Source of the DNA: Aselliscus stoliczkanus
Lineage: Eukaryota; Chordata; Mammalia; Chiroptera; Hipposideridae
Direction: 5' to 3'
Assembly: GCA_033961575.1 (NCBI GenBank)
Contig: CM066728.1
Coordinates: forward strand, 103,740,852 to 103,804,851
Length of the DNA: 64,000 bases
Made by a program: the position numbers and the translations under genes. Below are positions 48,321 to 63,195 of the stretch, piece by piece; the first letter of the stretch is position 1; each line of letters starts with the position of its first letter. The notes under the pieces were generated by a model. It was not told where the DNA came from. It did no database searches and saw nothing but the letters and a program-made list of their open reading frames with translations.

Positions 48321-51219
48321 GAAGGCACGGAAGAAGGAATGACGGGTAAGAAAATATCCCAAATAAATGGACAATGGGTGTTTTATTCAAATTGGTTTTG
48401 AAGAAGTACACAATTTTGAGAAAATTAATTTCAAGCCATATCTCACAGCGTAAGTTTCAAGAGGATTATAAAAAGTTAAGCGTGCAAGTGAAACCATAAA
48501 CTAGAACAAAATTATCTTATCTGTAGATGGGTCGGTAGAGTCCAAAAGTATACAAAGAAACTCTGTGATTGATTAACTGCATAATAACTTAGTATTTCTG
48601 GTGTCAAAAGAAAATCATTAAATTAAGAAGTGAACAAATTGGGGAAAATACTTGCTACAAATGGCAATAATAAAAAGGCTAACAGTATTAATATAGTATA
48701 GCTCATGTCCTGCATTCTAAAGGGTTCCACACACATACACACACACACACACTCTGTTTAATGTTTCTTCAGTCACTGTGTACATTTGATGTGGTCATTA
48801 AAAATGTGAAATCAGTGGTATGTCTTACACGTAATAACATCTGACGACCAATGTGCCTTTTTTTTAAGTTCCTAAAAATTAGTATGAACATTAAAGTTCC
48901 TGGTAGAAAATAGCTCATTCATTTAACAAATACTTGCGAGTTTATGATGTAGCAAAGTGGGAGGCTTAGAGTGGTAAACAGATTAGACAAAACTCCTTGC
49001 TTTCCCGTGCCTCCTCTCTGCCAGTCCCTGCCTGGTGCCCTGTACACCTCGTGAGATCCGTTGGGTTGTTTCAACAAGAGTAAGTTCCTTGGCCAAGACC
49101 ACTGACTAACTTAACGGTCGGAGCAGATCCTGCTCCAGTCTGCATGGCTCTGAACCCTGTGTTCTTTCCTCAAATGACCATAATTGTTGAGCTCCATGGA
49201 GTTTTCACACTCGGTCTTGCTGACAGCCATCGTTTCCTGTGCCCTTTTTTCTTCTCACCTGCCTCAGCCCTGGATTTAGGACTCACACAAGGAACTGTGG
49301 GTAGACAGAGAAAGCATTGCAGTGGGGACCCCAGCCAGGGCTGGTGCCTTCTTAGCAATGAATACAGTTTTGCCAGCAGGACACAGGCACAAGCCTAAAC
49401 TTACATTATTTAAGTGCCCTCCTCTGTGCTTTTAAAACCTGTGCTAAATCACATGTGTCATTTAAATGTGAACAAACATTTTAGCAATTAAAAAAAGGTA
49501 AATAATCTACAGTCATAGATTTGGGGAAGGACAAGAAGGAAAAAGAACAAACCATACCCTGTTCTCAACGTCTGCCAGAAACATAATTAGGAGTTGTCCT
49601 AAGCCGCGTTCTCTGGAAACAGAACCTGTGTTGGGCAATTCTTGTCCCAGTGACTTATTGAGAGCTCTCAGGAGAATGGCAGGGCCCCGGAGGGGAGGGG
49701 AGGATGTGGTCTCCTGGAGATGAGCTTCCACCGGATCCCAGGGGGAGCCCAAGGGGAGTTCTGGGACACCAATGGGAGGGGTCCCTCCCTTCCCTCGCTG
49801 GGGGAGGCAGGTAATCTTCTACACCCCTGGGTCAGCCAGCCGTTGGCTGCGTGCTGCCTGGGGATCATGTGGCTTAGCCTACCCAGGATGGCTGGGGGCA
49901 GTTTTCCCTGAGAAGCAGGCAGCTGTGAGCCATCAGTGGCCAACTCCCCGTTTCTGAGATGTGTGTGCTGCCTGGTAAAGGGGCCTGGGTGGGACCCCTC
50001 ACTGCATCCACCGCAGAAAACCAAAAGGAAATTAATTTGGAAGATTACCAAGTGGTGGGTTTTGACACACAGCAGGAGCCCTCTGGCTAGACTGCCGGTT
50101 GAACACAGGATTTATTATCAAGGAACATCTTGGATTTTATTTTGCTTTAGGGTGTTCAGGTATTAGATCAGCTTTGGGAGAAGGAAAGTTAGCTTTTTAA
50201 GGAAGGCATTATGGCAAGTATGCTCTGCACAGGCTGAGAAGGTGCTTATGGAAAATTTTATGTTATTATTGGAAAGAAGGAATAGAAGATTAGAGGTATA
50301 ATTGGAAACAATTATCAGAAACTAGCTTATATAATACTAACATTGTCAGGAGAAGGAACTGAATTCCTATGACTATCAGACATTTTTATTCTAGATTTTT
50401 TCTAAAATCATTTTGCACATTGGTACTTTTCTATAAATACAGGTTTTGCTCACTGTGCTTTGCACAGACTGATCAGCAGTATAACCGTGGATGTATTTGT
50501 CCAAAGCCCTGCAATGTATAACACCACGCGTGAGCCCTAGTGTAAACTCTGTGTCGGTGTGGTGTGGGGCCATGGGCGTAACAAATGTCCCACTCAGGGG
50601 CGAGGATGTGTGTGCGTGGGGCAGGGGCTACACGGAAACTCTCTGTACTTTCTGCTCCATTTCACTGTGAACCTAAAACTGCTCTGAAACATAACGTCTA
50701 TTTTGAAAAGTATGTAACAATACACAAGCTGACTCTCCTGCTCAGTGAGTTGCCTGTGAGACAGACACGATGCTTTGGTGACATTTTTAAAATAAAAGTT
50801 CTCTGCACCGGGACATCCATTCCCACCATCTCCAGTGTCCTTTATGTGTCTAGGAAGTGGGAAAGCTCGTTTGGAAATGCCACCCTGACAAGCCCACCAG
50901 CACCTCAGAGGGACCCTCATGGGGGATGGTGAAAACAATCAGAATATTCTACATCTGCTCTTCTTGAGCAAGCATTATCCAGAAACATAGATTTGGTTTA
51001 AAGGGTTTATTTGTATTTGTCTGCATTGAGTTTAGGAATATATTTCTAGTTGAAATACACTAAGAATCAGGTGACTATTATACTCTCCATTGGTGGTATG
51101 ATAAATCGATAAAACCCTTCAACACCTTTTTTCATTACATAGAACTCTATGCTGTGAATGATACCTACATAACACACAGCGTTTTAGATTATATGTGTGC
51201 ACACACATGGGCACACGTC
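48321..51219. other. Intronic sequence upstream of exon 2
   Basis: A GC-rich stretch at 49.58-50.03 kb (TTCTCTGGAAACAGAACCTG and following) looks like an old repeat whose family I cannot name. The rest is unassigned. Confidence 0.45.
48726..48752. repeat. Short (CA)n tract
   Basis: ACACACATACACACACACAC with one interruption. Confidence 0.85.
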
Positions 51220-51262
51220 TGCATGCATGTGCGTGCGCGCGCACACACACACACACACACAC
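51220..51262. repeat. Alternating GC/CA tract upstream of exon 2
   Basis: A 43-bp uninterrupted alternation (TGCATGCATGTGCGTGCGCG, then GC and (CA)n) lies about 430 bp before exon 2. Confidence 0.92.
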
Positions 51263-51634
51263 TCACCTTTGTTAAAGGAAAAAAGAAACTGTCACCCACT
51301 CCATATAAAGTAGTTGACTCATTTCCAGAATGCCTGTTTCTGTTATATAGATTCAGCCTGCAAATAAAATTTAATATGTTAAGCTTTTAACCAGAACATC
51401 TGAGAATTACTTTCTGATATTAACATAAAAAGCTTGTTGGGTTTTTGGTTTTTTTTCCTATGAATTTAACCCCAATGGGCAGGCATCTTCCCCACAAGAA
51501 GCTATTTCAAACAAGCTAATATGGCTGAAAATGAAAACTAATAACTTGTATGAAATTACAGTGAGATTTCCCCTGTACACTGCTTAGCGTTGCCATAGAA
51601 AGGTGATCTGTTGCACTGTAGCTTAGAAGTGTGA

Positions 51635-54944
<3,310 letters not shown>

Positions 54945-55030
54945 TCCTATCAGTGGTCCAGCAAAATATTTATTGAGCAGATAGTATGCACATGTCACTC
55001 CAGGTCCTGTTGATCAAAGGTTGTGAACAG
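54945..55030 (-). repeat. Short L2 3' end fragment, antisense
   Basis: CAGCAAAATATTTATTGAGC followed by AGATAGTATGCACATGTCAC resembles the antisense L2 3' end. It is short and diverged. Confidence 0.45.
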
Positions 55031-57179
55031 AGGTGAGATAGGTACAAAAGACATGGTGTCCAGACACACCCCTTTTGTCAGGTAGACATAATTGATGGAA
55101 AGTGTGTGTGCTCAGCGCCGATTTCTAGAAGAGCACTGGCAAAGCTGTTTGCAGCCACTGAGAGGATTTGAGAGCTGGTGAAAGCAAACCAAAGTGAGGG
55201 AAGTTAAAAATGACTCCTGGCCTTGAGAAAAAGAGGAGAGGGAGCTCGTGGTGAGAAAAAGATGTGGGAGGCACTCAGCAACCTTGCATTCATAAATTGG
55301 GAGAAATAAAGCAAGAAAGAATTCAGTGTTGCATGTAAGAGGCCCCGGTGCCAGGGTCCGGGCAGGTATCCAGGTAGGGGAAGTATGTATGGAGCCTGGA
55401 GGAGCTCAGTAGACAACAAAAAGGCAGAAAGGGAAGAGGATCAGGGAAGTGCCAAGTAGAAAGAGGAGGTGGGCAGGGAGGGCATTTTACAGCGAGCCCT
55501 ATGGCTGTATTTGAGAGCTTGGACATCCTTTGACACCAGGGGACAAATTTTGTGACATATAAGAGACAACCATATTGAATAAAGCAGACTTACTCAGCAT
55601 TCCTGGAAGTATGTTTACTATAGCTTTAGCCAAGAAAGATCTATATATCCTGCTCATTTCCTTCTTAATAACCTCATAGTCTCTAAAGAAATTTTTAATA
55701 TTTAGTAAAGTTGGATGCATTTGATCATTGTGCATATTCCCCTTGCTTACTAACTAGTACCTTGGTTAGGTACTCCAAGATGTTTTTTCCTCAAAGTTTG
55801 TGTATTACATGATGCTTTCCAGGCATTGGAGAAGTCCTAATTCCCAGCACGGCAGTCTCAATCTTAGATTTTTTTTTTTTCCCAACCCACATGAACTTTG
55901 ACACTTCACACTGTCAATATCTACTAATAATCTACCAATCGCTGGAGGGTCTTCTTCACTTAGAAGGGGTTTCAAATGTGAGCATCTCCATATTTGAAAA
56001 ACCAGTGTCAGACATAGCTCCTTACCTTCACTCCCCTGGTGTCATCTCTGGTCATCCGTGAACGGGTCACAGGAGGAACTTAGAGACAGGCTCGGGTCAA
56101 AGAGCACCAAAGGCTCTATTCCTGCATTTGCCCCAACAAAGGATAGAACCTTCTACTAGGTTCTTTTCGTTACATTTGCTGTAGTTGAAGAATTTTTCTT
56201 CCTTGTGTTTCGTATTCGTTTTCTCTGATTTTTTTTTTTTTTGGACCCCACCAGTAAGCCATTCTCTCCTTGAGAGATTTGCATAGGTAATGGGTTTCCC
56301 CAAACATGGCTGGGGCAGCCCCCACTGTCCACACAGACACCTCCCTGGAATGCTTGGTGGAGATTGTGAGGGAAAGATGGCTCCAGAGAAACGTACCCAA
56401 CAGCCCCTACCCCAAAACCTTATGCAGTGAGCCAGATGAGAATACACGTGGAATTGTGTTGGACTGACAGACTTGAAGATTAGAAGATCCACTGGCCCAG
56501 GAGTTCACATCTAACCTATGCACCCCCATAGCCTAACTCTGGATGCCCAAAGTGCAGGAGCCTTCGGGGGGTGGGGGGTATGTCAGGCTTTTTGTTCTTG
56601 GTCTTTGTTGGCACCTGCTAACAAGTGTCCCCTTTTCATCTAAATTGTAGCCACTACTTTTGACATGAACTCATCTATGAGACACCATTTTTTTTTTAAA
56701 TGATGGGGTTTGCCACTGCCAGACCTTCATTTAGGCCAGTCGTCTAGTTGCAGGCGTTGTGCTTTTTATCTCTCAGTCTATAAAAGAGGGAAAGTTGCTG
56801 ACCTTGCATTTGATTTCACTTGGATGCAAGTTAATTTTACCGCATGAAATTGGTATTGCTTGACCCCCTAATTCATATAGACATAGAAACCACTGCTGTG
56901 GATTTATTGTTATTATTATTTCTTTACACGTTTCTTCTCAACAGTGACTTGTAAGGCCACTTCCATGTTCCAAAGCAGCCTGGGCAGTCAACAGAGCTCG
57001 GGAACAACGCTTTCGCAACTGAAGTCATTTCTAGAGTGTCTCTGTTTGTCAGTCTTCCCATGTCACCAAATTTTCCCGGTATTCATGGATTATAAAGCAG
57101 CCTGCAAAGGATGAATTCGTACAATTTGATGTAATTTAAACCAACAAGGGTGCTAGGAATGAACACGCGGTTTCAATAC
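55031..57179. other. Intron 2, middle, nothing recognised
   Basis: T runs at 55869-55880 and 56229-56242. No repeat family named with confidence. Confidence 0.5.
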
Positions 57180-57680
57180 AGCCTCACAATTTATCGCTGT
57201 GTAACAAACCACCCCTATAATCACTGACTCAAAATACGAGCATTTATTCTTGCTCACCAGACCGTGGGCTGCTGGGCAGTCCTTCTGGACGTGATTGTGC
57301 CTCTGTGGCCACCTGGCAGTCAGGAGGAGGCTCTGCTGATTTTGGTGGGCTCCCTGGGCGGGCTGACTATAGGCTGGGCTGGTCTACATGGTGTCTGCTG
57401 GCTCAGCCGGGCTCTCTCTTCCACATAGTCTCTCATCCTCCACTGGTGTTGCCCGAACTTGTCTAGATGGCTATGGCAGTACTCCAGGTGAGAGGAATGG
57501 GGCACACAAGGTCCCGAGAGGCCAAGAATCAGAAGTGGCACACCATCACTGCCATGGCACACTACTGGCCAAGACAAATCACAGGCCGGCCCAGACTCAA
57601 GGTGTAGGGAATTAAACTCCAGATTTTGACAGGAGGAACTACAAAATCACACTGCATAGTGGGGATGTAAGGAGGAAAGA
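57180..57680 (-). mobile_element. Old LTR-like repeat, antisense
   Basis: The motifs GCTGTGTAACAAACCACCCC, GGCTCTGCTG, TCTCATCCTCCACTGG, CCATGGCACACTACTGGCCA, AGACAAATCACAGGCCGGCC and AACTCCAGATTTTGACAGG follow the order of a common ancient mammalian LTR (MLT/ERVL class). I know the pattern but not the exact family name, and the ends are approximate. Confidence 0.6.
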
Positions 57681-57724
57681 AGAATTGGGGACATCCGTCT
57701 ACCCCAATCGCCTCTTTTTGGGCA

Positions 57725-57835
57725 ATGGATTCTTGCATTTATTCAGTCAACATACATTGAACACCTTCTATGTGGCAAACTCTGGGCTAGCTCCTGGGAA
57801 TTCAGACATGACTAAGGCATGCTCTCCGGAGAAAA
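57725..57835 (-). repeat. L2 3' end fragment, antisense
   Basis: ATTTATTCAGTCAACATACA, TTGAACACCTTCTATGTGGC and CTCCTGGGAATTCAGACATG match the antisense L2 terminus. Confidence 0.65.
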
Positions 57836-59479
57836 GCAGGTATTACACAGTAAATCATTGCAAACCCCGCTTTACCAGGTCTTGATACCAATGAGATAGA
57901 ACTTGTGTCCTTGTGTTAAGGTTTCACATTTACTTGTCTTACTTTGTGCATGGGTTTATGATATCTCTCCAAGTCCTGGGCAATGCTTGCACCTCCCATG
58001 CCCGTATCCTCCAGATAAATGTTGCACAGTGCAGATTATAGATGAGCATCTCATAATATCTGTGACCCAGCCTCCTCACCGCTGGGTTAGTTGGTACGGT
58101 GACTGACATGTATAAGTTATTCAACCATTTTTATTGAAGTGATTTAAATATCAGCCATAAAAACAACCACACACTTTGGAAATGATACATTAGAAACACA
58201 GGGGTGAAGTTACCCATTCCGGAGAAAAGCCTAATAAACTGAACAAAGTGGGCCAATCAGTAGTGAGACGTTTAAGCATGGGAACTTGGGAATTTCATTT
58301 AGAATAGCGTTCTCAACTTTGCCTCTTGGAAATACACGTATTATCCTGATATTAAAATGGAAGGAGGACTTTCTCCTGGATTCCCATGGGAAAATACAGG
58401 TATATAGACTTGTTTTGGTTAGTGTTACTATTTCATGGCATTTTGTGACAAGTGCTAATGACTACTGGATGAACAAGCTTAAGAACCACTAATTCTGGAA
58501 AGGGTCCTCCACCCTGGAGGCTGAGGTCACAGGAGCTAGGGATTTGAGTGGCCCTCTGGTTTCTCCTGGTTTGGGTGGGGTCAGAGCTGTCCACCTGTAA
58601 ATAGGTCAAGTCAACATCTCCTACCGCAGCCATGTAGGAAAGCTGTTTACATCTGGTCAAAAACCTTGTTTAATTTTTCTTTTTAATGTTCTGCCCTTCA
58701 TAAGGAATAATAGCTTTTTCAGAGCAATCTGGGAAAGGCAGCTGATAGAAGTTGAAGGTTACTAAATGTTGTTAAAGCAGCTAGCCTGGTAATTATGGAC
58801 TCAATGCAAAGCACTTTAAACAAATTACCCCCAGCCAAGGGCTCCTGCCAGAAACAGCTGGAGGGCACAGGATGGGAGGGAGGGGAGACGGTGAAAAGCA
58901 GCTGTTGGGATTTTATTTTCCCAGCTCACAGGGTGGAAACAATTTTTGTAGTTATAATCAGACTCTTCTGCCCTGTAGGGGAGGAGTAGAAGGAAGGAAA
59001 GGGAAAAAAACCCAGGAGAAAAAGCTTTCCTCAGCCTCCGAATTTTTCTGGTAGCTGAAAGAGGAAAAGAAGGAAAAAGAAGCAAAGGCTCCTGGGGCCC
59101 ATTGTACCCTGGATCCCGGGGACCCCTGAGGAGCCCAGCATCAGCGGCAGGCTGAAAAAAACAGGCCGGGGACACACCCTGGCAGAGTCAGAAAGCCGGG
59201 CTGGGCTCAACACCCGTAAGTCAGCCCTTCAGACCCTGCTGAACTTGAAATGTCCACCCTTCATGACTGCTGCAAGACACTGTTTTTGATCTTTTACTTA
59301 AAATATTCTAACATCTGTAGGGATTTTCATAGAGTATAGAAAAGCTTATTTATATTGATCTCTACAGTCCCAGGCCATATAAGCAAACTGCGTGCCCTGC
59401 TCTCAATGGCTCAAACTCACATGCTGCTGCCCCAGAGCCTCCTGGGAAAATGATTACCTCCCATTTCTCAGGGGCATCC
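57836..59479. other. Intron 2, unassigned, with E-box cluster
   Basis: Mostly unrecognised. 58.74-58.90 kb holds three CAGCTG E-boxes in 166 bp and no visible repeat; see findings. Confidence 0.45.
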
Positions 59480-59873
59480 TGTATGAGTTTGCCAGGGCTG
59501 CCCTAACAAAGGAGCGCAGAGCAGACATTTATTGTCTCAGCCCTGGAGGCTGGGAGATCAAGGTGTCGGGAGGGCTGGTACCTTCTCACGCCTCTCCGCC
59601 AGCCTCTGGTGGTTTGCTGGTGTCTTGGTTTGTGCAGCCATCACCTCACTCGCTGCCTTCAGGTTCACATGGCGTTATCCTGTGCACGTTTATGTCTGTC
59701 CAAATGTGAAGGACAGCAGGCATAATGCATTAGAAGCCCACTCGACTCCCGTGTGACCTCATCGTACCTAATCACGTCTGAAATGACCCTGTGGCCAAAG
59801 CAGGTCACATTCTGAGAACTGGAGACAGACTAGGATTCAACATAGGAATTTTGAGGGGACCCGGTTCAACCCT
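59480..59873 (-). mobile_element. MLT1-type MaLR LTR, antisense
   Basis: It contains TGTATGAGTTTGCCAGGGCT, GACATTTATTGTCTCAG, CCTGGAGGCTGGGAGATCAA, GGTGTCGGGAGGGCTGGTAC, CCTAATCACGTCTGAAATGA, CAGGTCACATTCTGAGAACT and ACATAGGAATTTTGAGGGG. This is the antisense of an MLT1-like LTR with small deletions in the middle. Confidence 0.82.
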
Positions 59874-60369
59874 CCAGAGCTCAGCCTTTCACCAGTTTTG
59901 TGGACCCCAGCTTCGGTTAAACAGTCAGGTCCACTCAGCTGTCATCTTATATCAGCTCTAACCTTTACCAGGGAATGTTAGCTCGTGGGCTATTCATAGC
60001 CGGCCCTGGGCTCTTGCGTGTGGCACTGCGCCACTCTGCTCGCCCAGGATGGCTGCCGTTCCCATGGCCGGCAGCCTCTGCCAGGGTCCAGCCCTGGTGT
60101 GGGCAGGGGCAGGACCCCCTCTTTGCAGGTCCAAGCACAGTGAACATTTCCTGGCTGAATGAAAACAAAAGCACAAATAAACAGCAGCAGCAATCAACTG
60201 TGAGACACAATTCCCAAGGTCCGGCACCTGAAGTAGACCTTTTGCACGATGCAGTAACGTCTTCATCCTGGCCTTCTGCTTATCTCAGGCCTGAAGGCCT
60301 CAGGTGGAGCCATCTCTAACTCACTTTCACCGGTGTGCCCTCTGATCCAAATAGGAACATCCCAGCTGC

Positions 60370-60660
60370 CTCCTTTCTTTCTTGCCCATTGTCATAACCA
60401 ACCCCACCTCCCCAGGTCCTTCTTTCTGCCAGGCGACACCCACCCTGCTGGATGTAGCTTCTTGGTGCCTCAGTGGCCCTGCGGGCCCCAGCACACTCCA
60501 CACCTGACACCTTTGCTTACCTGGCAGCTCACCTTATCCTTCCCCTCCGCCCCTCCTTGGAGGGCTGGGCCCTGTCTTCCTGCATTTGCCTCCCCCATCC
60601 CCCGTGTTCGCGGCACACCTTGGCCCGCCCTGCCCCCTTCCCCTTGAAATCACTTTCTTG
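60370..60660 (+). repeat. Possible L2 fragment, sense
   Basis: This is a C/T-rich sequence with CCTTTGCTTACCTGGCAGC, GCTCACCTTATCCTTCCC and GGGCTGGGCCCTGTCTTCC. It resembles diverged L2 in composition and order, but the match is weak. Overlapping open frames of 86-104 codons are probably composition artefacts. Confidence 0.4.
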
Positions 60661-61568
60661 CACCTCTGCCCCCAGTGGGATTCCCATCTGTGCATTTAAA
60701 CGGCCTTTATATCATGCCGAGGACATCCCATAATTCAAGACTAATCCTGACAGAAGATGGAGGGTCCTTTCTTTTTACCAGTTAAGGTGGTAATAAGTCA
60801 TTCCTCAAGCTTTGATATGGGGGAGGGAGTCTTATTATTTGTCATAAAGTGAGACTCTCCTTTCTGATTTCAAAGCAGCTCAGTCAAGTACATTAATATT
60901 CATATTTATGAAAGAATGAAAGCAGCAGGAACACTGCTAATTAAAGTACTATGTAAAACGTTACAAAAAACACATAGATGGTTATTTTCCTCTGTAGTCT
61001 AAACATGGACTAATGAGGTAGGAACAACTTGATATTTTATATCACCTTTGCTAATATCTGTCGGAATGCCTCGCTAGTACAATGGGAAGTCCTTTCTCTT
61101 TCTTCCTTTCCATCTTTTTGGCACCTCTGCCTTCATTCAGCTCATGTTGGTTAAGTGTCCATTATGTCCCAGTCACACTGATCATAAATCTTGATGTCGG
61201 AGGAGCTTCAGAAGCACTTCAGAGAGATCATTTTTGTGCTGTGAAGGGCTATCCCCAAAGTTGGCACCCTCTACCCCAAAAATGAAACAAAAAGAATGGC
61301 AACCTAGCTTTAAACTTTTTACTGAAAAGGCATGGTAACATCTAGGAATTTTCTCTTAGTAAATAATTTAAAATATGTGTAAGCATTTAGCTTCAAACCT
61401 ATCCATCAAGCTTTCTTTTATAATATCAAAATAATGGAAGCCACCTAAATGTATAATAATAGGACATTAAGTTGATATTAAGTGAACCTACAAAAAGCAA
61501 TCTAGTGCAACCATTTAAAATATCGAAGCAGGTCATGGAAAGGTGTTCATAGTTTACAAAAGAGTATA
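60661..61568. other. Intron 2, 3' part, nothing recognised
   Basis: AT-rich sequence before the mariner. ATATTAAGTTGATATTAAGT-like stretches are not a known element to me. Confidence 0.5.
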
Positions 61569-62141
61569 CGAGGTCTGGCAATTAAGTTCATGAACTCATC
61601 CTAGAAAAAGTGCTGCATACCTCATTGCTGAATATCACTATGGTCACCCTGGAAGTACTCCCCTCGGGAAGCTATGCACTGACGCCAGCGCCTAGCCCAC
61701 CCTTCAAAACAATTTTGGAACTCTGTTTCTGGAATGGCCATCAGAGCTGTCATCGTATTACCCTAGATGTCCTGAATGTCATCAAAATGTCTTCCTTTCA
61801 GTATTTCCTTTATCTTCGGGTAAAGAAAGAAGTCATTGGGGGCCAGATCAGGTGAGTAGGGAGGGTGTTCCAATACAGTTATTTGTTTAATGGCTAAAAA
61901 CTCCCTCACAGGCAGTGCCGTGTGAGCTGGTGCATTGTCGTGATGCGAGAACCATGAATTGATGGTGAAAAGTTCAGGTCGTCTAACTTTTTCACGCAGC
62001 CTTTTCAGCACTTCCAAATAGTAAACTTGGTTCACTGTTTGTCCAGTTGGTACAAATTCATAATAAATAATCCCTCTGATATCATAAAAAGGTCAGTAAC
62101 ATCGTTGTAACAAAGTTCGTGAACTTCATTGTCAGACCCCA
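61569..62141 (-). mobile_element. Mariner transposon, internally deleted (573 bp)
   Basis: The terminal inverted repeats match at 23 of 28 positions: left GAGGTCTGGCAATTAAGTTC; right end read on the minus strand GGGGTCTGACAATGAAGTTC. TA dinucleotides flank both sides (61567-61568 and 62142-62143). A full mariner is ~1.3 kb. Here the 5' part with the DNA-binding domain is gone and only the catalytic region remains. Confidence 0.92.
61622..62092 (-). pseudogene. Mariner transposase, catalytic-domain remnant
   Basis: On the minus strand the frame gives FYDIRGIIYYEFVPTG, then VNQVYYLEVLKRLREK, then HHDNAPAHTA, HPPYSPDLAPNDFF and FDDIQDI. The three catalytic aspartates are visible: codons at 62081-62083, 61937-61939 and 61832-61834. 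The last two are separated by 34 residues, the D34D signature of mariner. The usual WVPHEL-type motif and the helix-turn-helix N-terminus are absent because of the internal deletion. An in-frame TAG (61763-61765) interrupts the C-terminal part, which otherwise continues (TALMAIPETEFQNCF, then GEYFQGD) to a TGA at 61622-61624. It is not functional. Confidence 0.92.
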
Positions 62142-62396
62142 TAGATACAGTGTGATCCTATTTTTTGGTTAAAACACACATGCATCCCCTCCACACACAC
62201 ACCCATAAAAGAACTGGGCGATTAGAGCCATGGTGTTCACCGTGACCTCCCCTCTGGTTAGAGGGATGAGATTGTAGATGATTTTCTTCTTTTGGCTCAT
62301 CTAAATTTTCTTATTTATCTACAAAAAAAACACAACAAAATACTACATTGAAACTTGTTTTTAAATTTTTGAGAGAAAAGCGATAACTGTTTCTGA

Positions 62397-62576
<180 letters not shown>

Positions 62577-62582
62577 TAATTG

Positions 62583-63195
62583 TGTTAAAATATACATAAG
62601 ATACATTTTACCATCTTAACCATTTTTTATGTGTACGGTTCAGTGGCGTGAAGTACATTCACATGTTGTGAATCTTCAGAACTCTTTTCATCGTGTGAAA
62701 CTGAAACTGTCCTCATTAAACACTAATTCCCCACTCCCCTCCTCCCAGCCCCTGGCAACCATCCTGCTCCTTTCTGTCTCTGAACTTAACTACTCCAGGT
62801 ACCTCCTATGAGTGGGATCATAACAGTATTTGTCTTTTTGTGACTGCCTTATTTCACTTTGTAGAATGTCTTCAAGGCTCATCCATGGTGTCCAAAAGTC
62901 CCTTTTTAAAGCTGAACAGTATTCTGTTGCATGTATATATCACATTTTGTTTATCCATTCTTCCATCGGTGGACATTTGAGTTACTTCCACCTTTTGGCT
63001 ATTGTAACATTGCTATCAACCATTGGGTATGCAAATATCTCTTTGAGTTCTGTTTTAATTCTTTGGGTCATGTACCCAGAAGTGGAATTGCTGGATCATA
63101 TAGTAATTCTCTGTTTAATTTTTTGAGAAACCACAATAGTGATTTCCATACTGACTCCACCGTTTCATATCCAGCAGTCAGAAGGTTTCCAACTG
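62583..63195 (-). mobile_element. L1 3' UTR, antisense, just after exon 3
   Basis: It contains TACATTTTACCATCTTAACC, CGGTTCAGTGGCGTGAAGTA, CCCCTGGCAACCATCC, TACTCCAGGTACCTCCTATG, TATTTCACTTTG, GTTTATCCATTCTTCCATCG, CAGAAGTGGAATTGCTGGAT and TTTTGAGAAACCAC. This is the reverse complement of the L1M 3' end, so the insertion runs opposite to ANKH. Short frames here are not genes. Confidence 0.9.
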
